A stretch of 52,397 bases of DNA from Crossiella sp. SN42 (GCF_023897065.1 NZ_JAMHIV010000050.1:1-52397), one strand, 5' to 3'; shown: positions 33,080 through 42,602, counted from the stretch's first letter. Numbers and translations: made by a program. Notes: a model not told the origin generated them from the sequence alone.

Positions 33080-35185
33080 GGTCCGCGGGTCCAGCGCCGC
33101 GCGCAGCCGGGCGCGCAGGGAACCGTTGCGGGACAAGCTCTTGCGCACCTGCCGCTCGGCGTCCCAGGCCCGTTCGGCGAGCTCGCCGGTGACCTGGGCG
33201 CCGGACCACAGCGCGGCGTCCACGGTGCCGGCCAGCAGCCGCACGCTCTCCGCGGTGAACCGGTCCGAGCCCGGCCCGGCCGCCATCGCCAGGTCCCGCA
33301 CGGTCATCCCCGGCGTCACCGGGATCCCGAAGGCGCGCAACCGGTCCCGCACCTCGGCCACCGCGCCGGCCACCGCGGCCGGGCCGGTGGCCCGCCGTCG
33401 TCGCCACCGCCGCAGCAGTCGCAGCAGCGGCACCCCGAGCACCCACAGCACCGGCAGTCCCAGCACCAGTGCGGGCAGCGCCCACAGCAGCCACCACCAG
33501 CTGCCCGAGCCCGCCTCGTCCGCCTCGCCCCCGGCCCCGTCGGCGGGCAGCTCCGGATTGCGCAGGGCCTCCGGCGCGGGCAGGTTCTGCCGGGCGCGCG
33601 CGGTCAGGTCGGCCAGCCCGCCGGTGACGGTGGAGCGGGCCGCGGTCTCGGTCGGGTCCAGCGGCACCCAGCCGAAGCCGCGCACCGCGACCTCGGGCCA
33701 GGCCAGCACGTCCCGGTTGCGCACCACCCAGCGCCCGTCCGCGGCGCTGGTGGCCGGCGCGGCGTAGCCGACCGCCAGCCGGGCCGGGATGCCGCGCAGC
33801 CGCGCCAGTGCCACGTAGGCGGCGGCGAACTGCTCGCTGGTGCCCTGCTTGGTGTGCAGCAGGAAGCGTTCCAGCTGCGGCCAGCCGTGCCCGGTGGGCA
33901 GCTCGGCCCCGTCGGCCAGCCGGTAGTGGTCGGTGAAGAACCGCTGGAGCTGCAACGCGGTCTGGAAGGTCGCGCGCAGCCCCCTGGTCGCCTGCTCGGC
34001 CAGCTCGGCCATCCCCGGTGGCACCTCGCCGACCCCGCCCTGCCAGCCGGGCACATCCGGGTCGATCGGCGCCTCCAGCAGGCCCTCGGCCTTGGGCTCC
34101 CACCAGGACAGCCGGTAGTCCACCGCGCCGCCGGGCCCGAACAGCATCCCGTTGGCCGGGCCGATCAGCGGGTCGGTGCCGCTCACCGCGGCGGGCCAGG
34201 ACTGGCTGGGCAGCCACCGCCCGCTCCCCGGCGGCGTGCTGATCCGCGCCTCCCGGCGTTGTGGGTCAAGCAGTCCCGGCGGCGGGGCCAGCTCGGCGCC
34301 CAGCCGCTGGAACTCCCCGCCGGTGCGCCAGTTCACCCCGTCGAACTCGGTGAACACCGCCAGCGGCCAGCGGTCCACTGGCGCCGGGCTGGTGTAGCTG
34401 AACACCGCCCGGTCCGGCTCGCGCAGCCGGGCCGCGATCTCGGTGAGCGGGCTGACCGTGGGCGCGGGCGGCAGCGGCGCGGGCCGCTCGTCCTGCAGCG
34501 AGTAGGCGGGCCGCCCCAGCGGATCGGCGAGCAGCCCGACGCCGGACCCGGCCAGCGCCGCCGCGGCCACCACGACCAGGGCCACCGGCCGGACCTGCCC
34601 GCGCACCAGCGCCAGCGCGCAGGCCGCGGCGTAACCCAGCGCGGCGGCCAGCGCGAACCCACCGGTCGCGGCCGCGTACAGCTGACTGAGGCCGAGCACC
34701 ACCGCGCTGGGCAGCAGCGCGGGCAGCGGCCCCCGGAACCGGTGCGCCAGCTCGATCCCGAGCACCCCGGCGGCCAGCACCAGCAGCGGCACGAACAGCA
34801 GCAGCTCCGGCTCCGGCCGCGCGGGCCAGGTGGACTCCAGGGTCAGCCGCCAGGAGTCGACCAGCCCGGCGCCCAGCGCCCGCACGGTGTCCCCGGTCGG
34901 CAGCCCGGCCAGCGTGGTGCCGAACAGGGCCGACTCGACGATGCCGAGCAGCCCGGCCACGCCCAGCAGCAGCGGCCGCCACGGGATCAGCACGGGCGTC
35001 CTGGCCACCAGCTCCGCGCCCGCGGCCAGCACCAGCGTCACGGTGAGCACCGAGGGCAGCAGCACGCCGAAGCCGAACACCGGCGCGAACAGCAGCCCGG
35101 CCAGGGCGCCGGCCAGCAGCACCCCGGCCAGGGTCAGCCGTTCGCCGGTCCGGTCCCGGGAACCGGCGGCGGGCATGGGTTTCAC
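33074..35185 (-). CDS. TgpA-like membrane protein with degenerate transglutaminase core
   Basis: The 703-residue protein has about seven N-terminal membrane helices (1-225), a periplasmic TgpA/transglutaminase domain, one more helix (about 555-580) and a cytosolic DUF4129-like tail. The core reads GTSEQFAAAYVALARLRGIPARLAVGY, with Ser where the nucleophilic Cys is expected, and LAWPEVAVRGFGWVPLDPTE, with Leu where the His is expected; only DPT remains. A peptidase activity is therefore doubtful. GTG 35185 overlaps the DUF58 stop (GTGA), so the genes are coupled. Catalytic Cys loss to GTSEQF is shared by related actinobacterial proteins; loss of His is less usual. Confidence 0.88.
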   Translation of the reverse strand: MKPMPAAGSRDRTGERLTLAGVLLAGALAGLLFAPVFGFGVLLPSVLTVTLVLAAGAELVARTPVLIPWRPLLLGVAGLLGIVESALFGTTLAGLPTGDTVRALGAGLVDSWRLTLESTWPARPEPELLLFVPLLVLAAGVLGIELAHRFRGPLPALLPSAVVLGLSQLYAAATGGFALAAALGYAAACALALVRGQVRPVALVVVAAAALAGSGVGLLADPLGRPAYSLQDERPAPLPPAPTVSPLTEIAARLREPDRAVFSYTSPAPVDRWPLAVFTEFDGVNWRTGGEFQRLGAELAPPPGLLDPQRREARISTPPGSGRWLPSQSWPAAVSGTDPLIGPANGMLFGPGGAVDYRLSWWEPKAEGLLEAPIDPDVPGWQGGVGEVPPGMAELAEQATRGLRATFQTALQLQRFFTDHYRLADGAELPTGHGWPQLERFLLHTKQGTSEQFAAAYVALARLRGIPARLAVGYAAPATSAADGRWVVRNRDVLAWPEVAVRGFGWVPLDPTETAARSTVTGGLADLTARARQNLPAPEALRNPELPADGAGGEADEAGSGSWWWLLWALPALVLGLPVLWVLGVPLLRLLRRWRRRRATGPAAVAGAVAEVRDRLRAFGIPVTPGMTVRDLAMAAGPGSDRFTAESVRLLAGTVDAALWSGAQVTGELAERAWDAERQVRKSLSRNGSLRARLRAALDPRTG

Positions 35186-36315
35186 CGGCGTCCGGCCGGG
35201 GTCGCGTTCCACTGGCTCACCGCCTCCGCCGCGTCCGCCGCCCTGATCAACCGGCCGACCGGCCGTCCCGCGCCGACCCCCAGCGCCACCACCGTGGTCG
35301 CCGGGTACCGCCCGCGCAGCCTGGCCAGCACCGCCTCGTCCAGCGATCCGCCGGTCACCACCACCAGCGCCCCGTCCCCGCCGCGCGCCCTGGCCAGCGC
35401 GCCCGGCGCGAGCGCGGTCTCCTGGTCCTGGCCCAGCTCGCACAGCTCGTCCAGCAGCCGCCGCGCCGCGGTGGCACCGTCCGAAGTGGACAGATCGAGC
35501 CCGCCGGAGGTGACCAGCCTGCACCGCTGCCCGCCGAGCGCGGCGGCGTGCAGCACCGAGGCCGCCACCTCCACCGCCTCCTCGAAAGCCGCCGGGGTGA
35601 GCGAGCGCGACCTGGTGTCCAGCAACAGGGTCAGCCGCGGCTGGTCCGGGTCGGCGTACTGGCGGACCATCAGCTGCCCGGTGCGCGCCGCGGCCTTCCA
35701 GTGCAGGTGCCGCACCTCATCGCCGGGCTGGTACTCGCGCACCTCGCGCAGGTCCAGCGAGCCGTGCAGGTCCTCGGCCACCCGGCCCTCGTGGTGGTGC
35801 CGGGGCGTGCCCCTGGCCGGCAGCCGCAGCGGGTGGCGGCGCGGGTGCACCCACACCGTGGCCGACTCGCCCGCGGTCAGCCTGCCGCGGGCCAGGCCGA
35901 GCGGGTCGGTGCGCTCCAGCACCAGCGGGCCCACCGGCAGCCGCCCGCGCCGCTGGGTGGGCAGCTCGTAGTGGTAGCTGGCCTCGGTGCCCGGCGGCAG
36001 CGCGTTGACCCGCACGTCGTGCACCCCCTCGCCGAGCCGGTCGCCCGCGGTGAACGCGGGCTGGTGCCGCTGGCCCTGGTTGCGCACCAGCAGCCGGGCC
36101 AGCGCCGGCCGGCCGCGCTCGACCCGGTCCGGGTACACCTCCCTGGTCACCACCACGCTGGGCCGCCGCGCGGTCAGCGCCACCGCCGCGACCAGCGCGC
36201 CGGCGCACAGCCCGCCGAGCGCCCGCAGCAGCGGGTGCCCGGCGAGCACGCCCGCGGTCAGCAGCAGCACCGCGAGCACCAGCACCACCACGCCACGCCG
36301 GGTCAACCGGCTCAC
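35182..36315 (-). CDS. DUF58 domain protein (VWA-like, MoxR partner)
   Basis: The 377-residue product has two N-terminal membrane helices (about 7-50), a beta domain and the DUF58 signature REYQPGDEVRHLHWKAAART then QLMVRQY near residues 200-225, followed by a VWA-like segment LTLLLDTRSRS. DUF58 proteins are typical substrates or partners of MoxR ATPases. GTG 36315 overlaps the Fn3-protein stop and its own stop overlaps the transglutaminase start, so all three are translated as one unit. The MoxR gene is absent from this operon; it lies at 18184. Confidence 0.93.
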   Translation of the reverse strand: MSRLTRRGVVVLVLAVLLLTAGVLAGHPLLRALGGLCAGALVAAVALTARRPSVVVTREVYPDRVERGRPALARLLVRNQGQRHQPAFTAGDRLGEGVHDVRVNALPPGTEASYHYELPTQRRGRLPVGPLVLERTDPLGLARGRLTAGESATVWVHPRRHPLRLPARGTPRHHHEGRVAEDLHGSLDLREVREYQPGDEVRHLHWKAAARTGQLMVRQYADPDQPRLTLLLDTRSRSLTPAAFEEAVEVAASVLHAAALGGQRCRLVTSGGLDLSTSDGATAARRLLDELCELGQDQETALAPGALARARGGDGALVVVTGGSLDEAVLARLRGRYPATTVVALGVGAGRPVGRLIRAADAAEAVSQWNATPAGRR

Positions 36316-38168
36316 TGGCTGACCCAGTTGATCGTGTTGGACTTCACGCCGTCCGCGACCACCCACACCTGCCTGCCGACCTGGCAGTAGTGGAATGCCT
36401 CGAAGGTCTTCGTGCCGTTCGCGTCGGTGCGCACGGTCCGGCCCTCGTTCGAGTACCGCGGGTTGCTGGAGTAGGGGATGACCTTGACGTTGGTGTTCGG
36501 CGCGAACCCGCGCAGCGTCACCCGCATCCGCGCGCTGTGCGGCAGGTAGGTGCAGTCGTTCTCGTACAGCTCGGGGGTGCCCCGGCTCAGCTGGATGCTG
36601 CGTTGCGGCTTCGGCGCGACCGGACTGGCCGTGGCCTGCCCGCCCGGCCCGCGCCCGGCCCGGTTCTCCGCGACCACGGTCACCGTGTACGCGGTCCCGT
36701 TGACCAGGCCGGTCAGCACGGTCGAGCGGGTCCCGCCGCCGACCCGCTTGGTGGAGCCGCCCGCGCTGGAGGTCCAGGACACGATGTAGGCCGACACCGG
36801 GGCCCCGTTCGCCGCGGCCGCGCCCCAGTCCACGGTGAGCTGCCGGTCGCCGGAGCTGGCCCGCACGTTGGTCGGCGCCCCCGGTGGACTGGCCGGGGCG
36901 ACCGGCGGTTTCGCGCTGGTCGGCCGGACCGGCCGGACGGTGCTGGAGCGGGGCGGGGGCGGCAGCTTCGGCGGCGGCTGGATCCGCGGCCCGGTGGTCG
37001 GTCCGGCGCCGGTGGTCGGGCCGGGCCCGCCGGTCAGGGTCGGTTCCACCGGCGGCGGCTGCGGCTGGTTGCTGCTGGTGATCTTGTCGCCGCTGATCGG
37101 CACCGGGGTGACCCGGCCGTCGTGGTCCACCGTGACCACGTGCCCGCCGTCCGCGCTGTCCACGTAGACCCTGGCGTCCTCGCCGCGACTGACCCTGGTC
37201 CCGCCCGGCGGCATCGTGGTCTCCCGCAGCGGCTTGCCCGCGCGGTCGAAGGTGAGCACCGCGTTGGTGGCCTTGTTCACCACCACCACGGTCTGCCCGG
37301 AGGACTCGACGTCGGTGTAGTCACCCGGCGGCAGGCTGACCACCGCGGGCTTGGCCGGTGGCCCGGTCCGGTTCGGGCCGCCGATGTCCACCAGCAGCAT
37401 CCGCTTGGCCGCGCCGTCCAGCACCGCGATCCGGCCGTCCACGTCGGTGCTGGCCAGCCGGACGGTCGGCGGCAGGTCCGCGCCCACCGGCAGGCCCTCG
37501 CCCAGCCCGGCCTCGCCGATGGGGTGCACGGTGTCGGTGGCGGTGTTGACGAAGACCGGCCGGTCGGCGACCACGGTCAGCGCGCCGGTCTGCCCCTTCG
37601 GCGTGTTCGCCGGGCAGTCCAGCCGCAGCGCGCCCTTGACCAGCTTGCAGACCGCGCCGTTGTCCGGCCGGTGCAGCCAGACCGTGCCGTCCGCGGTGGC
37701 CACCGGGTCGCCGAGCTTGCCGTCAGCGGAGACGGTGGCGGTCTCCCCGCCCAGCCAGACGATCTTCCCGGACTCCCGGTAGATGACGTACGGGCCGCCG
37801 GGGACCTCCAGCGTCACCGGTGGCTCCGCCGAGGGCGCGGGTGTGCTCCGCTCCACCCGCAGCGTCGACTTGCCGAACTCGATGATCCGGCTGCGCCCGA
37901 TGACGTAGCCCCCGGTGCTGCCCTGCACCACCGGACTGCCCGCCTCGGCCTCCGGCACCTCGGCCCTGGCGTCGATCGCCCCGGTCGCGCCGTCCAGGTG
38001 GAACACGCCACCCAGCACCGCGTTGTAGACCCAGTGCCCGCTCTGCTGGAAGTCCGCCCCGCCCTGTGGCTTGGCCGCGCCGGTCAGTGCCAGCGCCACC
38101 GCACCCACCACGGTCAACGCGGTGAGTGCCATGGGCGCGCGCCCCCGGCGGATGCCCCTCGGCTTCAT
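36312..38168 (-). CDS. Membrane-anchored propeller-like protein with fibronectin type III domain
   Basis: The 618-residue product has one membrane helix near the N-terminus (about 14-32), a repetitive beta region resembling a WD/NHL-type propeller (about 45-365), a proline-rich spacer (about 375-430), an Fn3 domain (about 430-520: PTNVRASSGDRQLTVDWGAA, AYIVSWTSSAGG, TVVAENRAGRG) and a C-terminal beta domain with two Cys. TAAGGT (38176-38181) sits 7 bp before ATG 38168, suggesting a leaderless transcript for this operon. The family accompanies MoxR/DUF58/TgpA in many actinobacteria; function is unknown. Confidence 0.88.
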   Translation of the reverse strand: MKPRGIRRGRAPMALTALTVVGAVALALTGAAKPQGGADFQQSGHWVYNAVLGGVFHLDGATGAIDARAEVPEAEAGSPVVQGSTGGYVIGRSRIIEFGKSTLRVERSTPAPSAEPPVTLEVPGGPYVIYRESGKIVWLGGETATVSADGKLGDPVATADGTVWLHRPDNGAVCKLVKGALRLDCPANTPKGQTGALTVVADRPVFVNTATDTVHPIGEAGLGEGLPVGADLPPTVRLASTDVDGRIAVLDGAAKRMLLVDIGGPNRTGPPAKPAVVSLPPGDYTDVESSGQTVVVVNKATNAVLTFDRAGKPLRETTMPPGGTRVSRGEDARVYVDSADGGHVVTVDHDGRVTPVPISGDKITSSNQPQPPPVEPTLTGGPGPTTGAGPTTGPRIQPPPKLPPPPRSSTVRPVRPTSAKPPVAPASPPGAPTNVRASSGDRQLTVDWGAAAANGAPVSAYIVSWTSSAGGSTKRVGGGTRSTVLTGLVNGTAYTVTVVAENRAGRGPGGQATASPVAPKPQRSIQLSRGTPELYENDCTYLPHSARMRVTLRGFAPNTNVKVIPYSSNPRYSNEGRTVRTDANGTKTFEAFHYCQVGRQVWVVADGVKSNTINWVSQ

Positions 38169-38175
38169 GGCCGCG

Positions 38176-38181
38176 ACCTTA
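38176..38181 (-). promoter_or_regulatory. -10 element of the Fn3/DUF58/transglutaminase operon
   Basis: On the minus strand TAAGGT lies 7 bp before the ATG at 38168, the spacing expected when transcription starts at the initiation codon. No good -35 was found. Confidence 0.5.
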
Positions 38182-38234
38182 GGGCACGGGCCTATACGGA
38201 GGGTTCACGTCCGGTACATCGGGCGAGAGCCGGG

Positions 38235-38471
38235 TCAGCTGCGCCAGGAGGTGCGGTCCTTGATCTGCCAGCGGATCAGCGCGCCGGCCATGATCGCGGC
38301 GGTGAGCACCAGGTAGACGTCCTCGTTCCAGCCGGTGTGGTTGCCGATCAGCATGCCCAGCATGGCGACCACGGAGAACCAGCCCATGATCTTGGTCGCG
38401 CGCGGGAAGTGCCCGTGCCAGCCCCAATCGGCCGAGGGCTCGTCGTGCTCCGAGGCTGGTGCGCTAGCCAC
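38235..38471 (-). CDS. DUF2631 small membrane protein
   Basis: The 78-residue product from GTG 38471 (behind GGAGG) carries the pattern WGWHGHFPRATKIMGWFSVVAML and two membrane helices (about 32-45 and 53-67). DUF2631 proteins occur only in actinobacteria and often lie next to dxr; here dxr is 11 kb away. Function unknown. Confidence 0.85.
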   Translation of the reverse strand: MASAPASEHDEPSADWGWHGHFPRATKIMGWFSVVAMLGMLIGNHTGWNEDVYLVLTAAIMAGALIRWQIKDRTSWRS

Positions 38472-38666
38472 GATCTTTCCCTCCACTGAAACATGGTCGA
38501 CCCTGACAAGCAGGTCTCCACTAAGTAGTTCGTCTACATGCCCATCGTCGCACACCGAGCCCCGCTGGATTACGCTGACCCACCGCGCGCCCGTAACCGC
38601 CGCCGGGCTCGCCGTCCCCCATCCCCAGCCCCAGCCGGGGCACCGCCGTGCCTGGAGGTCCTCGGA

Positions 38667-39824
38667 TTGACCGCTGAGTTCCATCCCGTCGAAGCGCGCA
38701 CCCCGGACACCTACGCCCCGGTCGCGGTCGGCATCTACGGCGTCACCCGCCGCTTCGCCGACCAGGTCGCCGTCGACGGCGTGGACCTGCGGGTGCACGA
38801 GGGCGAGTTCTTCTCCGTGCTCGGGCCCTCCGGCTGCGGCAAGACCACGCTGCTGCGGATGATCGCCGGGTTCGCCGACCCGGACTCCGGGCGGATCGAG
38901 CTGGACGGCGCGGAGATGGTCGGCGTGCCGCCCTACCGGCGCGATGTGAACACCGTCTTCCAGTCCTACGCGCTGTTCCCGCACCTGTCCGTGTGGGACA
39001 ACGTGGCCTACGGGCTGCGCCGCAAGAAGCTGCGCGGCGCGGAGCTGAAGAAGCGGGTGGGCGAGCACCTGGAGCTGGTCCAGCTCGCCGGGTTCGCCAA
39101 GCGGCGGCCCGCGCAGCTCTCCGGCGGGCAGCAGCAGCGGGTGGCCATCGCCCGCGCGCTGGCCGCCCAGCCCCGGTTGCTGCTGCTGGACGAGCCGCTG
39201 GGCGCGCTGGACGCGCAGCTGCGCAAGCAGATGCAGATCGAGCTGATGCGGATCCAGCGCGAGGTGGGCACCACCTTCCTCTATGTCACCCACGACCAGG
39301 AGGAGGCGCTGGTCCTCTCGCACCGGATCGCGGTGCTCAACGCCGGCCGGGTGGAACAGGTCGGCTACCCCGAGGACGTCTACGAGCGGCCCGCGACCCG
39401 GTTCGTGGCCGGGTTCATCGGCACCTCCAACATCCTCGACGGCACGGTGACCGGCTCCGAGGGCCACTGGCTGGAGCTGGCCGCGCCCGGCGTGCGCAGG
39501 CTGCGCGCCCGCCCGCCGGGCCGTCCGATCGGGCACGGCGGCAGCCTCGCGGTCACCGTGCGGCCGGAGAAGCTGCACCTCTACGACCTCGACGGCGCCG
39601 AGCAGCCGCCGGAGGGCTGGTGCGTGCTCGACGGCACGGTGCACGACGTGGTCTACACCGGGATGTCCACCCAGTACGTCATCGACGTGCCCGGCGGCGG
39701 CCAGCTGGCCGCGTTCGTGCAGAACACCCGCCGGATCTCCGACGCGGGCACCCCCGGTCAGCCGGTGCGCCTGGCCTGGGATCCGGAGTACACCGTCGTC
39801 CTGGCCGAACAGGGGAAGAGATGA
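38667..39824 (+). CDS. potA: Polyamine-type ABC transporter ATP-binding subunit
   Basis: The 385-residue product has all ABC motifs: Walker A GPSGCGKTT, Q-loop FQSYALFP, signature LSGGQQQRVA, Walker B LLLLDEPLGALD and the H-loop TFLYVTHDQEEAL, plus a C-terminal TOBE domain (about 285-385). The frame is open from ATG 38538; TTG 38667 is preferred for its GGAGG 9 bp upstream, but confidence in the start is only moderate. Its stop overlaps the substrate-binding protein start (ATGA). PotABCD systems import spermidine or putrescine; substrate is by homology. Confidence 0.93.
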   Translation: MTAEFHPVEARTPDTYAPVAVGIYGVTRRFADQVAVDGVDLRVHEGEFFSVLGPSGCGKTTLLRMIAGFADPDSGRIELDGAEMVGVPPYRRDVNTVFQSYALFPHLSVWDNVAYGLRRKKLRGAELKKRVGEHLELVQLAGFAKRRPAQLSGGQQQRVAIARALAAQPRLLLLDEPLGALDAQLRKQMQIELMRIQREVGTTFLYVTHDQEEALVLSHRIAVLNAGRVEQVGYPEDVYERPATRFVAGFIGTSNILDGTVTGSEGHWLELAAPGVRRLRARPPGRPIGHGGSLAVTVRPEKLHLYDLDGAEQPPEGWCVLDGTVHDVVYTGMSTQYVIDVPGGGQLAAFVQNTRRISDAGTPGQPVRLAWDPEYTVVLAEQGKR

Positions 39825-40969
39825 CCGAGCAGGTGCGGATCGCCCGGTTGTGGGACACCAGCGGCCCCCGGGTCAGCCGCCGGAGCATGCTGCGCTCGAT
39901 GGCCTTCTTCGCGGCGGCCGCGCAGGGCCTCGGCGCCTGCGGCATCGGCCCCGCGCCGGCGCCGAGCAGTTCCGAGACCACCAAGGTCAAGGCCACCAAC
40001 GCCAAGGACGAGAAGCAGCTCAACTTCTACAACTGGACCGACTACATCGCGCCGGACACCCTCAGCGGGTTCGAGGCCGACTCCGGCATCACGGTCACCT
40101 ACGACAACTTCAGCTCCAACGACGAGATGGAAGCCAAGATCGCCTCCGGCGGCGCGGGCTACGACCTGGTGGTGCCCAGCGACAACTTCCTGCGCCGGTT
40201 CCGCCGCGCCGGGCTGCTCCAGCCGCTGGACCACGAGCTGATCCCGAACCTGCGCAACCTGGACAAGCGGTTCACCGAGGCCGACTACGACCCGGGCAAC
40301 CGCTACTCCGTGCCCTGGGCCTGGGGCACCACCGGCCTGGCCTACTCCAAGAAGACGCTGGGCACCTTCACCGGCTTCAGCGCCTTCGACCACCCCGCGG
40401 TCAAGGGCCGCAGCTCGATCCTGGACGAGGCCCGCGACGGCATGTCGCTGGGCCTGCTGGCGCTGGGCCACGACCCGAACACCACCGACCCGGCCAAGAT
40501 CGAGGAGGCGGTGCGCTACCTGCTCGGGCTGAAGAAGAAGATCGGCCAGATCACCTCCGACGTGATCGAGCCGCTCACCTCCGGCCAGGTGGTGCTGGCC
40601 CAGGTCTACTCCGGCGACGCCTTCCAGGCCCGCGACGACAACGAGGACGTGGCCTACGCCATCCCCACCGAGGGCGGACTGTCCTATGTGGACCTGTTGT
40701 GCGTGCCCAAGAACGCCCCGCACGCGGCCAACGCGCACCGCTTCATCGACTACATCCTGCGCGCCGACGTGGGCGCGAAGCTGGCCAACGCGGTCCGCTA
40801 CGGCAGCCCGAACACCGCGGCCAAACCGATGATCGACAAGGAGCTGCTGGAGGACCCGCTGGTCTACCCCTCGGAGGAGGCGCTGGCCAAGCTGCCCTTC
40901 ACCAAGGACCTGGACCGGGAGGTCGAGGCCCGCTACGCGGACGCGTGGACCAAGGTGAAGACGGGTTGA
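39821..40969 (+). CDS. potD: Polyamine-type ABC transporter substrate-binding lipoprotein
   Basis: The 382-residue product has SRRSMLRSMAFF, a twin-arginine-like signal, then the lipobox LGAC near residue 40. The mature part shows the PotD pattern LNFYNWTDYIAP, SDNFLRRFRRAGLLQPLD, PWAWGTTGLAYSKK, IEPLTSGQVVLAQVYSGDAF and CVPKNAPHAANAHRFIDYIL. Unlike its two permeases it is lipidated and outside. ATG 39821 overlaps the ATPase stop and TTG of the next gene overlaps its own stop. Confidence 0.94.
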   Translation: MTEQVRIARLWDTSGPRVSRRSMLRSMAFFAAAAQGLGACGIGPAPAPSSSETTKVKATNAKDEKQLNFYNWTDYIAPDTLSGFEADSGITVTYDNFSSNDEMEAKIASGGAGYDLVVPSDNFLRRFRRAGLLQPLDHELIPNLRNLDKRFTEADYDPGNRYSVPWAWGTTGLAYSKKTLGTFTGFSAFDHPAVKGRSSILDEARDGMSLGLLALGHDPNTTDPAKIEEAVRYLLGLKKKIGQITSDVIEPLTSGQVVLAQVYSGDAFQARDDNEDVAYAIPTEGGLSYVDLLCVPKNAPHAANAHRFIDYILRADVGAKLANAVRYGSPNTAAKPMIDKELLEDPLVYPSEEALAKLPFTKDLDREVEARYADAWTKVKTG

Positions 40970-41802
40970 CCGGTCAACTCAAACGGCACGCCCTGCTCAC
41001 CCCGGCCGGGCTGTGGCTGGCCATCTTCCTGCTCGCCCCGCTGGCCCTGGTGGTGCAGTACAGCTTCGCCACCCGCGACACCGGCGTCACGCACGTGGTG
41101 CTGCCCTGGACCAGCCAGGCCTACCGCAGCGCGCTGGACCCGGCCTTCCTGCCCATCTTCGGCCGCACCCTGTTCTACGCGCTGGCCACCACCGCGGTCT
41201 GCCTGCTGCTGGGCTTCCCGCTGGCCTGGTTCATCGCCCGGCACGGCGGCCGCTGGCGGACCGCGCTGCTGGCCGCGGTGCTGGTGCCGTTCTGGTCCTC
41301 CTACCTGGCCCGGATCTACGCCTGGAAGGCGCTGCTGGACGACGACGGCCTGGTCAACCAGGCGCTCGGCCTGGTGGGACTGGCGGTCGACGGCGGCTTC
41401 CTGCGCACCGACGGGGCGGTCGTGCTCGGCCTGAGCTACGGGTTCCTGCCGTTCATGGTGCTGCCGCTCTACGTGGCCTGCGAGCGCTTCGACCACCGGC
41501 TGGCCGAGGCCTCCTACGACCTCGGGCACGGCCGGGTGTCCACCTTCCTGCACGTGGTGCTGCCCGGCGTGGCCCCCGGCGTGCTGGCCGGTTCGCTGCT
41601 GGTGCTGGTGCCCGCGGCCGGTGACTTCGTGACCCCGAAACTGCTCGGCGGGGTGGAGCAGTCCACCTTCGGCAGCGTGATCGACGACCAGTTCCGCAGC
41701 GGCAACAACTGGCCGCTCGGCTCGGCGATGGCGGTGCTGCTGCTGGTCCTGGTCGTACTGGTGCTCGTGCTGCGCGGCCGCCGGGGGGAGGACGTGCTGT
41801 GA
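40966..41802 (+). CDS. potB: Polyamine-type ABC transporter permease 1
   Basis: This 278-residue permease has six hydrophobic segments and the EAA loop EASYDLGHGRVSTFLHVVLP near residue 180. The translation starts at TTG 40966, which overlaps the potD stop (TTGA); no ATG or GTG fits the family N-terminus better. It overlaps the second permease by GTGA. It forms the membrane channel with the next gene product. Confidence 0.93.
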   Translation: MTGQLKRHALLTPAGLWLAIFLLAPLALVVQYSFATRDTGVTHVVLPWTSQAYRSALDPAFLPIFGRTLFYALATTAVCLLLGFPLAWFIARHGGRWRTALLAAVLVPFWSSYLARIYAWKALLDDDGLVNQALGLVGLAVDGGFLRTDGAVVLGLSYGFLPFMVLPLYVACERFDHRLAEASYDLGHGRVSTFLHVVLPGVAPGVLAGSLLVLVPAAGDFVTPKLLGGVEQSTFGSVIDDQFRSGNNWPLGSAMAVLLLVLVVLVLVLRGRRGEDVL

Positions 41803-42602
41803 GACGCCCCTGGCGGCTGGGCCTGGCCGTGGCGCTGGTCTTCGCCTTCCTGTACCTGCCGATCGGCTGGCTGGCGCTGGCCTCGTTCAACGACTCCGCG
41901 CGGGTCAGCCGGATCACCGGGTTCAGCACCCGCTGGTACGCCGCGCTGGCCGAAGACGAGCGGGTGCTCAGCGCGCTCGGCCTGACCCTGCGGCTGGCGC
42001 TGGCCAGCGCGGCGGTGTGCGTGCTGCTGGGCACACTGGCCGCCTTCGGGCTGCGCAAGGCCTTCCGCGGCCGCGCGGTGTGGACGGTGCTGCTCAGCCT
42101 GCCGCTGGTGGTGCCCGAGGTGGTGATGGGGGTGAGCCTGCTGGCCTTCTGCGTCAAGCTGGCCGGCCTCCCGCTCGGCTTCGGCGCGCTGCTGGCCGCG
42201 CACGTGGCCTTCTCGCTCAGCTTCGTGGTCGTGGTGGTCCGGGCCCGGCTGGCCGGGATGGACCCGCGGCTGGAGGAGGCCGCGGCCGACCTGGGCGCGG
42301 ACCCGTTCACCGCCTTCCGCACGGTGACCTGGCCGCTGGTCGCCCCCGCGGTGGCGGCGGGCGCGGCCTTCGCCTTCCTGTTGTCCTTCGACGACGTGGT
42401 GATCTCCAGCTACCTCGGCGACGCCGGTTCCACCACGCTGCCGGTCTTCGTCTACGGCCAGGCCAGCAAGCGCGGCATCTCCCCGGAGATCGTGGCCCTG
42501 TCCACCGCGATGGTCGCCCTGAGCGCGGTGCTGCTGCTCGCGGGCGTGGCGGTCGCGTCCTGGCGGGCGCGCAGGGCGGGCGGCCGGATCACCCTGGTCT
42601 AG
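41799..42602 (+). CDS. potC: Polyamine-type ABC transporter permease 2
   Basis: The 267-residue product has six membrane helices and the EAA loop EEAAADLGADPFTAFRTVTW near residue 165, followed by FLLSFDDVVISSYLG, a typical PotC segment. GTG 41799 overlaps potB. Its TAG stop lies in CTAG (42599-42602), whose complement gives the TAG stop of the convergent TetR gene, so the two genes end on the same tetranucleotide. Confidence 0.94.
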   Translation: MRRPWRLGLAVALVFAFLYLPIGWLALASFNDSARVSRITGFSTRWYAALAEDERVLSALGLTLRLALASAAVCVLLGTLAAFGLRKAFRGRAVWTVLLSLPLVVPEVVMGVSLLAFCVKLAGLPLGFGALLAAHVAFSLSFVVVVVRARLAGMDPRLEEAAADLGADPFTAFRTVTWPLVAPAVAAGAAFAFLLSFDDVVISSYLGDAGSTTLPVFVYGQASKRGISPEIVALSTAMVALSAVLLLAGVAVASWRARRAGGRITLV

